From: Reichenbachiella sp. 5M10
GTDB taxonomy: Bacteria > Bacteroidota > Bacteroidia > Cytophagales > Cyclobacteriaceae
Assembly: GCF_002742335.1 (NCBI RefSeq)
Contig: NZ_MDGR01000007.1
Span: forward strand, 3,042,501 to 3,106,500
Direction: 5' to 3'
DNA length: 64,000 nt
Position numbers and translations under genes: made by a program. Positions 1 to 9,049 of this stretch are shown here, one piece after another. The notes beneath the pieces were generated by a model, which was given only the letters and a program-made list of their open reading frames with translations, searched no databases and was not told where the DNA came from. How positions within the stretch are numbered: the stretch's first letter is position 1; each line of letters opens with the position of its first letter.

Positions 1-2007
1 ATGCTCGTCAGCGACCTCTAGCTCAACCTGAGCAATCCCATCAGACATCTTGCCCTCCAATCGTAGGTCAGAGTAGTCCCTGCCCTTGAGCTCTAGAGCA
101 GTAAAATTGGTTTTGAGCACCGCATTGAGAGAAGCCAAATCATCACCACTGCCTTGGGCCTGTGCAGTAAAACTCATTTGCCCCAATTCTGGGTTTTGCA
201 TCAAACGTCCCATTTCCACCTGCCGCACCTCAAGCTCCGCATCGAATCGAAATGTCTCTCGTTGAGCAAACATACCTCGCAGGCTCACTTGCCCATCCGT
301 AGAGTGAACCAAAGCCGTCAACTCTGCTTCGTCTAGATTGCCCACAACCGCTCCCGTCAGCTGCATCGAACGAGGATACCGCACGGCACTCGACCCCAAC
401 AGTGCTGACAGGTCTGTCCGCTGAGTAGTCAGATCAAGAGACCTCACATCATAAGTCAATTGACTACTGTCCCATGGATGACGCACCGTCCCATCAAGGG
501 TCATTTGGGTCAATTCTCCCCAATTGAGGCGCGTCCTTCGGAGGGTAAGTCCCTTGTCCGAAGCACTCAGATCGATGTTCCCTGTAATTTTCTTTTGGCT
601 CAATGCCTGCAAATAGTCCTCCTCTGCCAAAGCAGGAGCAAATATGAAAGCTTCACTTACTGCCAGTGACAGCCCACTCAACTGTAGGTGTCCTGCGGCC
701 ACCTTCGGATCCTCCATCAGTGCAGCAATCGAAGGGTAACGTACTTCCAGATCAGCACGGAGTGCATTGTGCTCGGTCTTTAGAACCAAATCGGAGAGAA
801 TCATCTCACGCTCGTCGATAGCCAATCCAAATGCCAATTTCTCCAAATCAAACCCACTCCTATCCTTCAACCCAAGTTGAGTCAATTGGAGTGTTGTCCG
901 TCCTGGCATGAACTGCACCTCCGTGGCTTTCAGCTCGACTTCCTGCAAATCTACCCCTTGAGCATTGAAGACTCCAGGCTGTGAGCGAGCAGTATCGCTT
1001 AGGTAAGCGAAACGATTGCGATCCATCGCGACCTCCTTGACAATTACGCGCCAATCGGGCCATACAAAGTCTCCTGATTCCTCACCTGCAGTATTTGCCG
1101 TGTCTACCGCGTGCGCCTTTGAGGTCGAATGGTAGATAACCTCCGAATCTTCCAGTTGGAACAACTCCCCTGCGACAATCTGCTCACGGAGATTGAGCTG
1201 CGGACCACGGAGCAGCAGTCCACCTATAGTTGCACCCAACTTCATGCTATCTGGTACAGAAGTATAACGAACAGTGACGTCACTCAACTCCAAATCCCTC
1301 ACGGCAAACGTAGGTAACTGAGAAGCAGACGTGGCTTTGGCTTCTTCCTCTTTCCTACTCAATTTGGTGATTTGATAGACTAGGTCTGCCTCGGCAATCA
1401 TCAACTCCGCCACATCAAACACTAGGTTTTCGATATCCATGTGATCTACATCCAAAGTCAAACTACCAAGTTGCAAGGCACCATACATCCCTGAAGAGCG
1501 GTCATCATATCGCAAGTCAAAATCCTGAAAATAAACTCTTCCCACCTCAAACTGATATGGTCGATTCGTTGACTCCTCCACGACAGTATCTTCTGACGCA
1601 AAAGCCTCCTTCAGAAAATCAAAATTGTACGGTCCCGACTCTGGTCGACTGACACGAGCCGTCAGTCCACTCCACTTGACCTTGTCTACATCCACAGTAC
1701 GATCGAGCAGGATCGGCAAGAGAGCCATCGATACTTCCAAGTCCTGAGAGTACAGCAAGGTATCTTGTACTTGATCTTCTACATAGAGTCCCTCCACATA
1801 AACATGGCCCGAAAACGTAATAAACAAACGGTCCAGCGATACACGGGTCTCGGTTTTCTCGGACACAAAATCGAGCACTTTGCCCACAATGAGGTCTTGT
1901 CCCCACGCACTGCGAATGAGGAGAATCATCCCCACAAAGAGGATAAATATCCCCAGTAGGCACCCGCCCAATGCTCGTATGATCTTGTACTTCCTTCCTA
2001 TTGACAT
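1..2007 (-). CDS. AsmA/TamB-like envelope protein, N-terminal part (runs off window)
   Basis: This is an open frame of 669 codons read leftwards from the ATG at 2007, with no stop before the window edge, so the C-terminus is missing. Residues about 8-30 form one hydrophobic membrane anchor, followed by a long region without further membrane segments that predicts as repeated beta strands. The start resembles the N-terminus of the complete TamB-like protein at 52055-56659: anchor, a short helix, then a segment with VYVEGLYVEDQVQDTLL corresponding to MLVKDLRIYEKETDSTLI there. AsmA/TamB proteins bridge the inner and outer membranes and move lipid or help outer-membrane protein assembly. Family assignment is fairly sure; whether it ends in a true TamB (DUF490) domain cannot be seen. 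There are 213 bases between it and the YHYH gene upstream. Confidence 0.7.
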   Translation of the reverse strand, partial: MSIGRKYKIIRALGGCLLGIFILFVGMILLIRSAWGQDLIVGKVLDFVSEKTETRVSLDRLFITFSGHVYVEGLYVEDQVQDTLLYSQDLEVSMALLPILLDRTVDVDKVKWSGLTARVSRPESGPYNFDFLKEAFASEDTVVEESTNRPYQFEVGRVYFQDFDLRYDDRSSGMYGALQLGSLTLDVDHMDIENLVFDVAELMIAEADLVYQITKLSRKEEEAKATSASQLPTFAVRDLELSDVTVRYTSVPDSMKLGATIGGLLLRGPQLNLREQIVAGELFQLEDSEVIYHSTSKAHAVDTANTAGEESGDFVWPDWRVIVKEVAMDRNRFAYLSDTARSQPGVFNAQGVDLQEVELKATEVQFMPGRTTLQLTQLGLKDRSGFDLEKLAFGLAIDEREMILSDLVLKTEHNALRADLEVRYPSIAALMEDPKVAAGHLQLSGLSLAVSEAFIFAPALAEEDYLQALSQKKITGNIDLSASDKGLTLRRTRLNWGELTQMTLDGTVRHPWDSSQLTYDVRSLDLTTQRTDLSALLGSSAVRYPRSMQLTGAVVGNLDEAELTALVHSTDGQVSLRGMFAQRETFRFDAELEVRQVEMGRLMQNPELGQMSFTAQAQGSGDDLASLNAVLKTNFTALELKGRDYSDLRLEGKMSDGIAQVELEVADEH

Positions 2008-2220
2008 ATAGTCCTATACCGGCCCATGGCCATCGTAACGGCAATGATAGCATATGTACTTTTCAAAGTGTTCTTTTCCAGTATAGATTGAGTCAAGAAG
2101 CAGACCAAACAATCCTTGATAGTGGATTATCGACTCACGACACTTCCAATCGCATAGCTAGGCTGCTGATCAAGATGGTTTCAACTTTGACCCGGGCTTT
2201 CGGTATAGACGCCATAGAGT

Positions 2221-4377
2221 TTAGCGGACACTTACTCTTTTGACCACCACACCGCTGACCTTGTGGAGTTTCAGTACATAGACTCCTTGTGCCAATCCTG
2301 TGACGTCAAATCTCGCCACCCCATTCTCCATACTTGCTATCATCAGTACCCTGCCGTTCAAGTCATATAGCTCAGCGCAATCTACATGCTCTGCTTTGAC
2401 CACAAACTCTCCTAGCGCTGGATTGGGGTAGAGTACGATCTCCTCATCAGCCTGTGACGAAGTACCTAGTACCTCTTGAGGCTCCTCAGGCTCTTCTCCT
2501 GGCTCTTCTTCACTCTCCTCATAGCTTGCACCTGCATACCTTCCTACATCTGTTTCTTTCAGCTGGGCTGTACTGCCTTCCATGATGCCAGGGATAGCAT
2601 TGATATTGCCCTTCCAAGCCCCCACGAGCAAAAAGTGCTGCACAAACGGGCCTGTACTACCCATCTCATCAGTGAAAGTCACCTCTTGCCCAAAGGCATG
2701 GTAATGGTAACCTAAATCTCCGTGAGCATGCCCTCCAAACTCATCGAGAGATACATCATATCCTAGCATGGCCGTATGGCTTTGCTCGTATCTTCCAAAC
2801 AGTGCCAAACCATCGTAAGCAAAACCTATCATGGGCGGATGATTTTTCCCTGCAAAATCCTCTGTATTGTATAGGTTGATCCCGTTTTGATTGTACCCGT
2901 GACCATCTGCATGATAATGCAGCCCCATACCTCTACCCACGTGGATACCCGTCGAAGTGATCTCTGCATCCAGCGCAGCAAATCGCAAATTGTTGTTGTA
3001 ACTAGGGTATATCACTACTCCATCTATAGCGATCCCATTGGATGCCACACTGGCGTAGTTGTATACGTCATAGTCAGATATCGGCAGATTCAGATCCGAA
3101 GCAAGAGTGCCATATGCAGAGAAATCATTATCCGTGAGATCGTCCACTAGCCCATAATCTCTAAGGGGGATTTTCACGAGTTTCACCTCCAATACGGCGT
3201 TTCTTGTGATGGATTGCTCGGCATACCCACCCTCATCACCCGCACCAGGAGGACGTGCCACATCAATCAGAAAATTGGGGCCATCGGAGGCATTGTGAGA
3301 GGCGATCACCATAAAGGGGTGAGGCGCTCCATTGTCGTCTCTTGCATTGGTAAAATAAACATACGCTACCGTCTTCTCTCCCAATCTGCTGTTGTATATA
3401 TCATCGCTCATGAAGCGTCTTGCCATCAAGTTGTCGCGAAAGGTCAAATACACAGATCGATCGTACCTCATTTGCTCTCCAGCGGCAGCCAGTGTCTCCT
3501 CTATGTCATCCAAAGCCTTCGAAACTGCCTGATCTGCCGCTTCCGTATCGCTGAGTTGAGCATGGTAGGCTTCATCTATATCTTTGAAAAAGTGGTCTGA
3601 GTACAAAGCACTTTCTTCATATCCCCAGACATCCTCTGGATAATCTGCAAACGGACTTTCCTGCCATGCCGTATTTTTCGGGTTAAAATCCGACCCCTCC
3701 AACAAACTAAAATCTATCAAATCATGGGCATTCGCCAAAAAGAAACGAGATGCATCTGCCTGGTCAGGTACCAGCTCGAGTACATCCTCTCCTATCGAGA
3801 GCCAATGAACCTCCCAACTCGTATCTTCCTCAAAAGTCGCTGTGACCTCCTGATACCTCCATCGACCACTCACCTTGATCTCCATCGAATGAGCATCCCC
3901 TATGGCCTCAAACCGCAAGTAGCTGCTCTCCCCTTGGTCTAGATAGTATGAACTCACATCCATGGTCTCTAGCGAGACTCCATCCGGACTGGTCAATGCA
4001 AAATAGCTATGAAGCACAGGTCGAATCTGATACTCCCCTGTCCATGACTCTTCTATCGAGGTAGCCACATCGACCCATTGAAAAACACCACTCAGTACAG
4101 AAGCGTAAGTGGCTCCTATCTCATGCAAGCTCGATACTGGTACGATCTCCAATGCACCTATATTCTCCTGACTGATCGATAGAGCCTTCGTTTTGGTCTC
4201 AGCATCGAGCAAGATCGTGTAATCCAAATTGCTCAAACCATCCACTGCCGTGGGAACCCACGCTTTGGCGTAAGCACGAGACATGATTTCTTCAAACGTG
4301 CCTGGACCGTATAGATCCACTTGTGCACTGGCTCCCTGTGCCCAAAACAACATTAGTACTAGTATCATTCTTCTCAT
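2221..4377 (-). CDS. Secreted YHYH-domain protein with type IX secretion sorting domain
   Basis: 718 residues. It starts with a signal peptide (MRRMILVLMLFWAQGASA). The middle to C-terminal part, roughly residues 440-610, carries the YHYH domain: histidine-tyrosine motifs GLHYHADGHGYNQNG and LGYHYHAFGQ, with HPPMIGFAYDGLALFGRYE between them. A Glu/Pro-rich linker (SEEEPGEEPEEPQE) leads to a C-terminal sorting domain of about 75 residues beginning LYPNPALGEFVV and containing LAQGVYVLKL, as in substrates of the type IX secretion system. The protein is therefore probably exported and attached to, or released from, the cell surface. The YHYH domain has no firmly known function; its histidines suggest metal binding, which is inference. 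The N-terminal 430 residues are not recognised. Confidence 0.85.
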   Translation of the reverse strand: MRRMILVLMLFWAQGASAQVDLYGPGTFEEIMSRAYAKAWVPTAVDGLSNLDYTILLDAETKTKALSISQENIGALEIVPVSSLHEIGATYASVLSGVFQWVDVATSIEESWTGEYQIRPVLHSYFALTSPDGVSLETMDVSSYYLDQGESSYLRFEAIGDAHSMEIKVSGRWRYQEVTATFEEDTSWEVHWLSIGEDVLELVPDQADASRFFLANAHDLIDFSLLEGSDFNPKNTAWQESPFADYPEDVWGYEESALYSDHFFKDIDEAYHAQLSDTEAADQAVSKALDDIEETLAAAGEQMRYDRSVYLTFRDNLMARRFMSDDIYNSRLGEKTVAYVYFTNARDDNGAPHPFMVIASHNASDGPNFLIDVARPPGAGDEGGYAEQSITRNAVLEVKLVKIPLRDYGLVDDLTDNDFSAYGTLASDLNLPISDYDVYNYASVASNGIAIDGVVIYPSYNNNLRFAALDAEITSTGIHVGRGMGLHYHADGHGYNQNGINLYNTEDFAGKNHPPMIGFAYDGLALFGRYEQSHTAMLGYDVSLDEFGGHAHGDLGYHYHAFGQEVTFTDEMGSTGPFVQHFLLVGAWKGNINAIPGIMEGSTAQLKETDVGRYAGASYEESEEEPGEEPEEPQEVLGTSSQADEEIVLYPNPALGEFVVKAEHVDCAELYDLNGRVLMIASMENGVARFDVTGLAQGVYVLKLHKVSGVVVKRVSVR

Positions 4378-4556
4378 AACGATCGATTGCTAAGTAAATC
4401 TTCGCCTGTCCATCATACTGTATGTGGCAGCAACTAGAGGTACAACGACCGAAGAGGAAATTACCCTACCCTTCTTGATAGACTAAAATCCTTCCTTATC
4501 GATACCAACTCTTCCTATTCACCTACACCCACTCTCATCCCATACTTTGTGTACAA

Positions 4557-4564
4557 TAACTTTG
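4557..4564 (+). promoter_or_regulatory. Candidate -7 box for tsaC
   Basis: TAACTTTG matches the Bacteroidota -7 consensus TAnnTTTG. It lies 33 bases before the tsaC start. No clear -33 TTTG was found at the expected spacing. Confidence 0.4.
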
Positions 4565-4597
4565 TACTTAATACTCATTGTAAACTAAAATTGCCAC

Positions 4598-5206
4598 ATG
4601 GCACAAATAGGAACAGACATCAAAGTAGCAGCCAGTATCCTCCAGGCTGGAGAACTGGTAGCGATCCCGACGGATACCGTCTACGGGCTGGCAGGCAATG
4701 CCTTCGACCCAGAAGCAATCAAAACCATCTATCGCGTCAAGGGTAGACCGATGGACAAGGCACTCATCGCACAAACCGACTCGATCGAGAAGATCAAAAC
4801 TTTCGTCAAAGACTTTCCGGCGAGTGCCGAAAAGCTTGCTGCTAAGTTTTGGCCAGGCGCACTGACCCTCGTACTAGAAGCCAACGATCGAATTCCCGCC
4901 GAAATGCTTGCAGGAGGTCATACCGTAGGTGTCCGTATCTGCAATCATCCCGTGACCTTACAACTACTCGCTCAGTTGGACTTCCCGGTGGCACTACCCA
5001 GTGCCAACCTCCACTCCCAGCCCAGTCCCGTCACAGCTGCAGAGGTAGACGAGCAACTAGGCGACCAAATCGAGTACATATTGGACGGAGAGAAATGCGA
5101 TATCGGATTTGAGTCCACGATCGTTGGGTTTACCGGGGAAAAACCACTTATTTTGCGTCAAGGCGCTATCGCAGCAGAAGATATTTTCGCGGCGCTAGAA
5201 GCCTAA
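4598..5206 (+). CDS. tsaC: L-threonylcarbamoyladenylate synthase (TsaC/Sua5/YrdC family)
   Basis: 202 residues, the length of a single-domain TsaC without the extra Sua5 domain. It makes threonylcarbamoyl-AMP from threonine, bicarbonate and ATP, the first step of tRNA t6A37 synthesis; the transferase partner TsaD is encoded at 50899-51903. Family signs are the N-terminal IPTDTVYGLAGNAFD, the KGRP substrate-binding motif near residue 49, FWPGALTLVL, the GVRICNHP segment and the PSAN motif near residue 133. The start follows a good -7 box and pgk lies 78 bases downstream on the same strand. No odd features. Confidence 0.95.
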   Translation: MAQIGTDIKVAASILQAGELVAIPTDTVYGLAGNAFDPEAIKTIYRVKGRPMDKALIAQTDSIEKIKTFVKDFPASAEKLAAKFWPGALTLVLEANDRIPAEMLAGGHTVGVRICNHPVTLQLLAQLDFPVALPSANLHSQPSPVTAAEVDEQLGDQIEYILDGEKCDIGFESTIVGFTGEKPLILRQGAIAAEDIFAALEA

Positions 5207-5284
5207 AGTTCTACACCCAACATGCACCCACATTTGGTACTTACTATTCAAGCAATAAAGTATTATTTAAATCTATATTAGGAG

Positions 5285-6472
5285 ATGATAACCTTAGACC
5301 AATACAATTTCAAAGGCAAAAAAGCCTTGGTAAGAGTGGACTTCAACGTGCCGTTGAATGACAAATTCGAAATCACAGATTTGACTAGAATCAAAGCTGC
5401 TACCCCTACGATCAAAAAGATCCTAGCAGATGGTGGTTCGGCGATCTTGATGAGTCACCTCGGCAGACCAAAAGATGGTCCAGAAGAGAAGTCTTCATTG
5501 AAGCACTTGGTGGGCGAACTCAGCAGCAGATTCGGTACAACTGTCAAATTCGCTGAAGACTGTATCGGTCAGGATGCTACAGATCTCGCAGCAGGTCTAC
5601 AACCTGGCGAAGTACTATTGCTCAACAACCTTAGGTTCTACAAAGAAGAAACAAAAGGTGACGAAGCATTCGCAGAAAAGCTTTCTAAACTCGGCGATGT
5701 GTATGTCAACGATGCCTTCGGTACGGCACACAGAGCGCACGCGTCGACAACTATCGTGGCTAAATTCTTCACCGATAAAGTGTGTGGCTATGTCATGCAG
5801 TCTGAACTTGACAATGCAGAAAAAGTATTGAACAACCCTGAGAGACCATTCACGGCGATCATGGGTGGTGCGAAAGTATCTGACAAGATCATGATCATCG
5901 AGAAGTTGCTCGACAAAGTGGACAACCTCATCATCGGTGGTGGTATGTCATACACTTTCTCTAAAGCAAACGGTGGCAAGATCGGCAACTCACTTTGTGA
6001 AGATGACAAAATGGAATTGACCAAAGAGTTGGTCAAAAAAGCAGAAGCAAAAGGCGTGAAGCTTTATCTCCCTGTAGACAACAAAATCGCAGATGACTTC
6101 AGCAATGACGCGAATACCCAAGTAGTCGGTAGAGGCGAAATTCCTGACGGATGGGAAGGTCTCGATATCGGACCAGAAACTGCTAAACTATTCGAAGAGG
6201 TAGTCGCTAGCTCGAAGACCGTACTATGGAACGGACCAATGGGCGTATTCGAATTCCCAACGTTCGCAGTAGGGACAGAAGCCATCGCAGAGGCGGTCGT
6301 GAAAGCCACCGAAAACGATGGATTCTCCTTGATCGGAGGTGGTGATTCTGCTTCAGCGATCAACAACCTTGGGTACGGCGACAAAGTTTCCTACGTATCG
6401 ACAGGCGGTGGTGCGTTGCTCGAGTACATGGAAGGCAAAGTATTGCCAGGTGTGGCAGCACTGCAATCGTAA
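5285..6472 (+). CDS. pgk: Phosphoglycerate kinase
   Basis: 395 residues, full length. It interconverts 1,3-bisphosphoglycerate plus ADP and 3-phosphoglycerate plus ATP in glycolysis and gluconeogenesis, in the cytosol. Visible signatures are the N-terminal RVDFNVPL with the 3-phosphoglycerate-binding Arg/Asp/Asn, LMSHLGRP, the hinge region GGAKVSDKI, the nucleotide-binding [11 protein letters not shown] and the C-terminal GGGDS. The start gives the expected N-terminus [13 protein letters not shown]. The gene ends before a strong hairpin-plus-T terminator. Codon use is somewhat more uniform than in its neighbours, as expected of a highly expressed gene (impression, not computed). Confidence 0.98.
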   Translation: MITLDQYNFKGKKALVRVDFNVPLNDKFEITDLTRIKAATPTIKKILADGGSAILMSHLGRPKDGPEEKSSLKHLVGELSSRFGTTVKFAEDCIGQDATDLAAGLQPGEVLLLNNLRFYKEETKGDEAFAEKLSKLGDVYVNDAFGTAHRAHASTTIVAKFFTDKVCGYVMQSELDNAEKVLNNPERPFTAIMGGAKVSDKIMIIEKLLDKVDNLIIGGGMSYTFSKANGGKIGNSLCEDDKMELTKELVKKAEAKGVKLYLPVDNKIADDFSNDANTQVVGRGEIPDGWEGLDIGPETAKLFEEVVASSKTVLWNGPMGVFEFPTFAVGTEAIAEAVVKATENDGFSLIGGGDSASAINNLGYGDKVSYVSTGGGALLEYMEGKVLPGVAALQS

Positions 6473-6504
6473 CCCTCTACGGACAAAGTGTCTGACAAAA
6501 CATC

Positions 6505-6536
6505 AAAGCACCTCATGGATGAGGTGCTTTTTTTAT
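6505..6536 (+). terminator. Rho-independent terminator after pgk
   Basis: AAAGCACCTCAT and its complement ATGAGGTGCTTT pair around a minimal centre (in practice a stem of about 10 bp with loop ATGGAT). The stem is followed by a T run, 33 bases after the pgk stop. Confidence 0.9.
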
Positions 6537-6584
6537 TCCCTCCTTCACTATAGATCGGTATCAAATTCTTATACTTGCTAGAAG

Positions 6585-7379
6585 ATGAGTAACAAGTATC
6601 TGGACATTCTCGAGCTGCAGCCTGGTGCCACTACGCAAGAGGTCAAAAGTGCCTACCGTAGGCTATCCAAAAGATACCACCCTGACATCAGCAAAGACCC
6701 AAACGCCAAAGAGAAGTTCATCGAGATCACAGAGGCCTACCAATTTTTGACGCAAGTCGGCCCTACGCCTCATCACGAACCCATCACCTACAACTACAAC
6801 CCCGAAGCAGACGAATACGAAGCGCGAAGAAGACAAGCCCGTGCACGTGCCAAACAAAAAGCACGTGAAGCAGAGCGTCTCCAACAAGAGCTCATGCAGC
6901 AAATCTTAGCCGTATTTGACTACATCGCCCTCGGGATCTTGGCTTTCAACATCCTCCTATCCCTCGACTATAGTCTGCCTCGAAACACCGAAGAACAACA
7001 GATCCGAAGCATCACCAAAGTCTACGAACGTAACCGGGGCAATGCCAGATACCGCTACGACGAGATTGCGTTTGACAAGTATACGATGCGTTTCGACAAA
7101 GGAGAAGTCATCCGACTCGATCACTACGATCGCGCCGAGGTAGAAAGCACCAGCCTACTAGGCAAACCCATGCGTGCCGTACTCACCATAGACGGACGGC
7201 TCGAAAGCCACGAACAGATCTACAACATCTACAAAGTCTTTGGCATCATCATCCCCGTCATGTTTTTGGTGGTATGTCTCTACCGATTCGTCATGAAAAC
7301 TCTGGATGCCAAACTCTCACTAGCCATCCTCATGGTCATGTTGCTACTATTTCAGCTCTATATGTTTTTGAAAATCTAA
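6585..7379 (+). CDS. Membrane-anchored J-domain (DnaJ-like) protein
   Basis: 264 residues. Residues 3-65 are a J domain: YLDILELQPGATTQEVKSAY, then the helix II basic patch and the HPD tripeptide (YHPDISKDP) that stimulates DnaK ATPase. A charged Arg/Lys-rich helix (about residues 80-105) follows, then three hydrophobic segments: one near residues 110-128 and two near the C-terminus (about 215-235 and 245-262). There is no Gly/Phe region, zinc finger or C-terminal substrate domain, so it is not DnaJ itself but a class III J protein that probably recruits DnaK to the inner membrane. It sits 19 bases before the next coding frame; the substrate is unknown. Confidence 0.85.
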   Translation: MSNKYLDILELQPGATTQEVKSAYRRLSKRYHPDISKDPNAKEKFIEITEAYQFLTQVGPTPHHEPITYNYNPEADEYEARRRQARARAKQKAREAERLQQELMQQILAVFDYIALGILAFNILLSLDYSLPRNTEEQQIRSITKVYERNRGNARYRYDEIAFDKYTMRFDKGEVIRLDHYDRAEVESTSLLGKPMRAVLTIDGRLESHEQIYNIYKVFGIIIPVMFLVVCLYRFVMKTLDAKLSLAILMVMLLLFQLYMFLKI

Positions 7380-7437
7380 GGATAGAGTCGGTAAGATTTT
7401 GCTATTTTGCTGCCCAATTGACACAACGATCAACTCT

Positions 7438-7884
7438 ATGAAAGCACTATTTTACTCCCTCATCTTCTGTATGATCTGCACTGCGTGCTCCCAAACCCCA
7501 AGCACCACAAGCGAAGAAACATCCTCCTCTACCGAGATGTCTCCGACCCTAACTACAGACACCGCCGAAACTCAAGCTGTCATCGAAAAAATGGACAGTA
7601 CCGTATGGCTCATGTCCAAAATCGGTAACGACCACAGGATATTTGGCTACCAGAGTCCGGACAGTACTTCTAAAAAAATGATCGTATTTTCGGCCTATAC
7701 CGAGGACGTAGAAGGCAACCCTCATCACTGCGCCTATGGCTCCTACTATGACATGAGTGACCTCAAAAACATGAAGCTAAAATGGATCGATGACCAAGGA
7801 GGCTACAGTCAAGTAGCCATATACCGAGACGGTACCGAACAAGGCGTGATCTATATCCAAAGTCATCTCCTCAAGCAAGAGTAG
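7438..7884 (+). CDS. Putative small lipoprotein, function unknown
   Basis: 148 residues from the ATG at 7438. This start is preferred over an in-frame upstream one because it places a lipoprotein signal at the N-terminus: MKALFYSLIFCMICTACSQ, with Cys16 as the lipidated residue. A Ser/Thr-rich linker (residues 18-45) precedes a compact domain of about 100 residues with SKIGNDHRIFGYQSPDS and an HHCAYGSYYDM segment. I do not recognise the domain. The gene follows the J-domain gene by 58 bases on the same strand, and converges with the DUF218 gene, 6 bases apart. Confidence 0.7.
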   Translation: MKALFYSLIFCMICTACSQTPSTTSEETSSSTEMSPTLTTDTAETQAVIEKMDSTVWLMSKIGNDHRIFGYQSPDSTSKKMIVFSAYTEDVEGNPHHCAYGSYYDMSDLKNMKLKWIDDQGGYSQVAIYRDGTEQGVIYIQSHLLKQE

Positions 7885-7890
7885 CCTGCA

Positions 7891-8559
7891 TCACTCTTCC
7901 TCCAAGGCACCGTTTTCGTAGTAGGACTCGTTGATATTTTTGCCCCTCGTCCCCATCATACGCTTCCATTGTGATTCGCGCTTGACAAGTGACACATAGG
8001 TAGGATTGTAAGCCGACGAGTCATTGATTAGAATCACGGAGTCTTGATGTACTTGGCTCAATGTATCGTACACGAAAGGGATCAAGGCAATCGAGGTATC
8101 GACCTTCTTGTTGATGAAGCGCCTCAGCATTTTGGCTTGAAAAGGATCTGTCGCGAGTGCTACCGACTCAAACCCCAAATTCTTGGCCTTTTTGTAGGAG
8201 TAATAGATATTCTCTGTGCTGTGCTCGGCACGTATCTCCGTGAAGATCACACTATCCGGTATACCAATCTTGGCCGCATAGAGAGCCATGATTTTTGCCT
8301 CGTAATAAGGCGAATACACCGAACTTCCTGAGTACATGATGTGTTTGGCAATGCCTCGATCATAGAGATACTTACTCCAGTATACCCTACCCTGCATGAG
8401 CATATCCCAACTGCCGTCCTTGTAGGGAATACCTGGGACCACCACCACATCAAAAGTTTGAGCCTCCGCCTCTACCAGCAATTCTTTGCAATTGTCCTGT
8501 GAAATCAAACAGCTACTCAACGGAAGAAGCAGCAACAAAACAAATATCCCTCTTGTCAT
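7891..8559 (-). CDS. DUF218/YdcF-SanA family lipoprotein
   Basis: 222 residues from the ATG at 8559, chosen because it begins a lipoprotein signal (MTRGIFVLLLLLPLSSCLIS, Cys17). The body matches the DUF218 (YdcF/SanA) fold: DVVVVPGIPYKDGSW at the start of the domain, the YLYDRGIAKHIMYSG strand-helix, EAKIMALYAAKIGIPDSVI, the conserved Glu/Ser-Thr-Glu-Asn patch AEHSTENIYYSYKKAKNLG, and a VALATDPFQAKMLRR segment. Family members are cell-envelope proteins; SanA affects envelope barrier function, but the biochemical activity is not settled. An upstream in-frame start is possible but would hide the lipobox. It is divergent from the cold-shock gene. Confidence 0.8.
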   Translation of the reverse strand: MTRGIFVLLLLLPLSSCLISQDNCKELLVEAEAQTFDVVVVPGIPYKDGSWDMLMQGRVYWSKYLYDRGIAKHIMYSGSSVYSPYYEAKIMALYAAKIGIPDSVIFTEIRAEHSTENIYYSYKKAKNLGFESVALATDPFQAKMLRRFINKKVDTSIALIPFVYDTLSQVHQDSVILINDSSAYNPTYVSLVKRESQWKRMMGTRGKNINESYYENGALEEE

Positions 8560-8695
8560 ACATAACTGTCTATTGGTGTCCGAGAATAAAACTAGCACAT
8601 CTCCTCCCATCCCAATCTAGTTTTGTCAAAAAAACCACCGCAAATTTCACAAGTCATTGATCTACGTAGAGTTGTGTCCCAAATAAAGAAGATGT

Positions 8696-8711
8696 TAATT
8701 ATGCATAATTA
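8696..8711. repeat. 16-bp perfect palindrome upstream of the cold-shock gene
   Basis: TAATTATGCATAATTA is its own reverse complement. It lies 79 bases before the csp start, in the 231-base divergent region that also holds a 10-bp palindrome TCTACGTAGA at 8661-8670. It may be an operator or part of the csp promoter or leader. Confidence 0.45.
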
Positions 8712-8790
8712 GACCTCTTTTTCTCCCCATATTCCATGCGGAAGTAAAAAATTAACCTTACCTTTCTATCTCAATATTATAATTAATACA

Positions 8791-8982
8791 ATGAATAACG
8801 GTACAGTAAAATTCTTTAATGAATCCAAAGGATATGGATTTGTTATCGATAGTGAAACAAAAAAAGAATACTTCGTACACATCTCTGGTTTGGTGGATGA
8901 CGTCAAAGAAGGAGACGAAGTTGAATTCGAACTGAAGGAAGGCAAAAAAGGATTGAATGCTGTCAATGTAAAGACAGTATAA
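8791..8982 (+). CDS. Cold-shock protein (CspA family)
   Basis: 63 residues, a single cold-shock (OB-fold) domain. The RNA-binding motifs RNP1 (KGYGFVI, residues 13-19) and RNP2 (YFVHIS, residues 27-32) are both present. Such proteins bind single-stranded RNA or DNA and melt RNA structure, either at low temperature or constitutively. At 63 residues it is slightly shorter than E. coli CspA. The leader is AT-rich and the gene is followed at once by its own terminator, so it is monocistronic. Which paralogue it is cannot be told. Confidence 0.95.
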   Translation: MNNGTVKFFNESKGYGFVIDSETKKEYFVHISGLVDDVKEGDEVEFELKEGKKGLNAVNVKTV

Positions 8983-9011
8983 ACAAGATATTAAACTTTT
9001 TTTCTTGAATG

Positions 9012-9040
9012 AGCCCCGATTCGCATCGGGGCTTTTTATT
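9012..9040 (+). terminator. Rho-independent terminator after the cold-shock gene
   Basis: AGCCCCGAT and ATCGGGGCT form a 9-bp stem around TCGC, followed by TTTTTATT. It may also serve the convergent chemoreceptor gene, which ends at 9050. Confidence 0.9.
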
Positions 9041-9049
9041 TGTCCTTAC

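Noticed and set aside
1619-2053. A 144-codon minus-strand frame rich in Cys, Gly and Arg
   Set aside because: It lies in a different frame of the AsmA/TamB-like gene, has an implausible composition, and the other frame gives a membrane anchor and family-like sequence with no stop.
5788-6384. Long antisense frames opposite pgk
   Set aside because: They mirror the codon pattern of pgk; pgk is certain on the plus strand.
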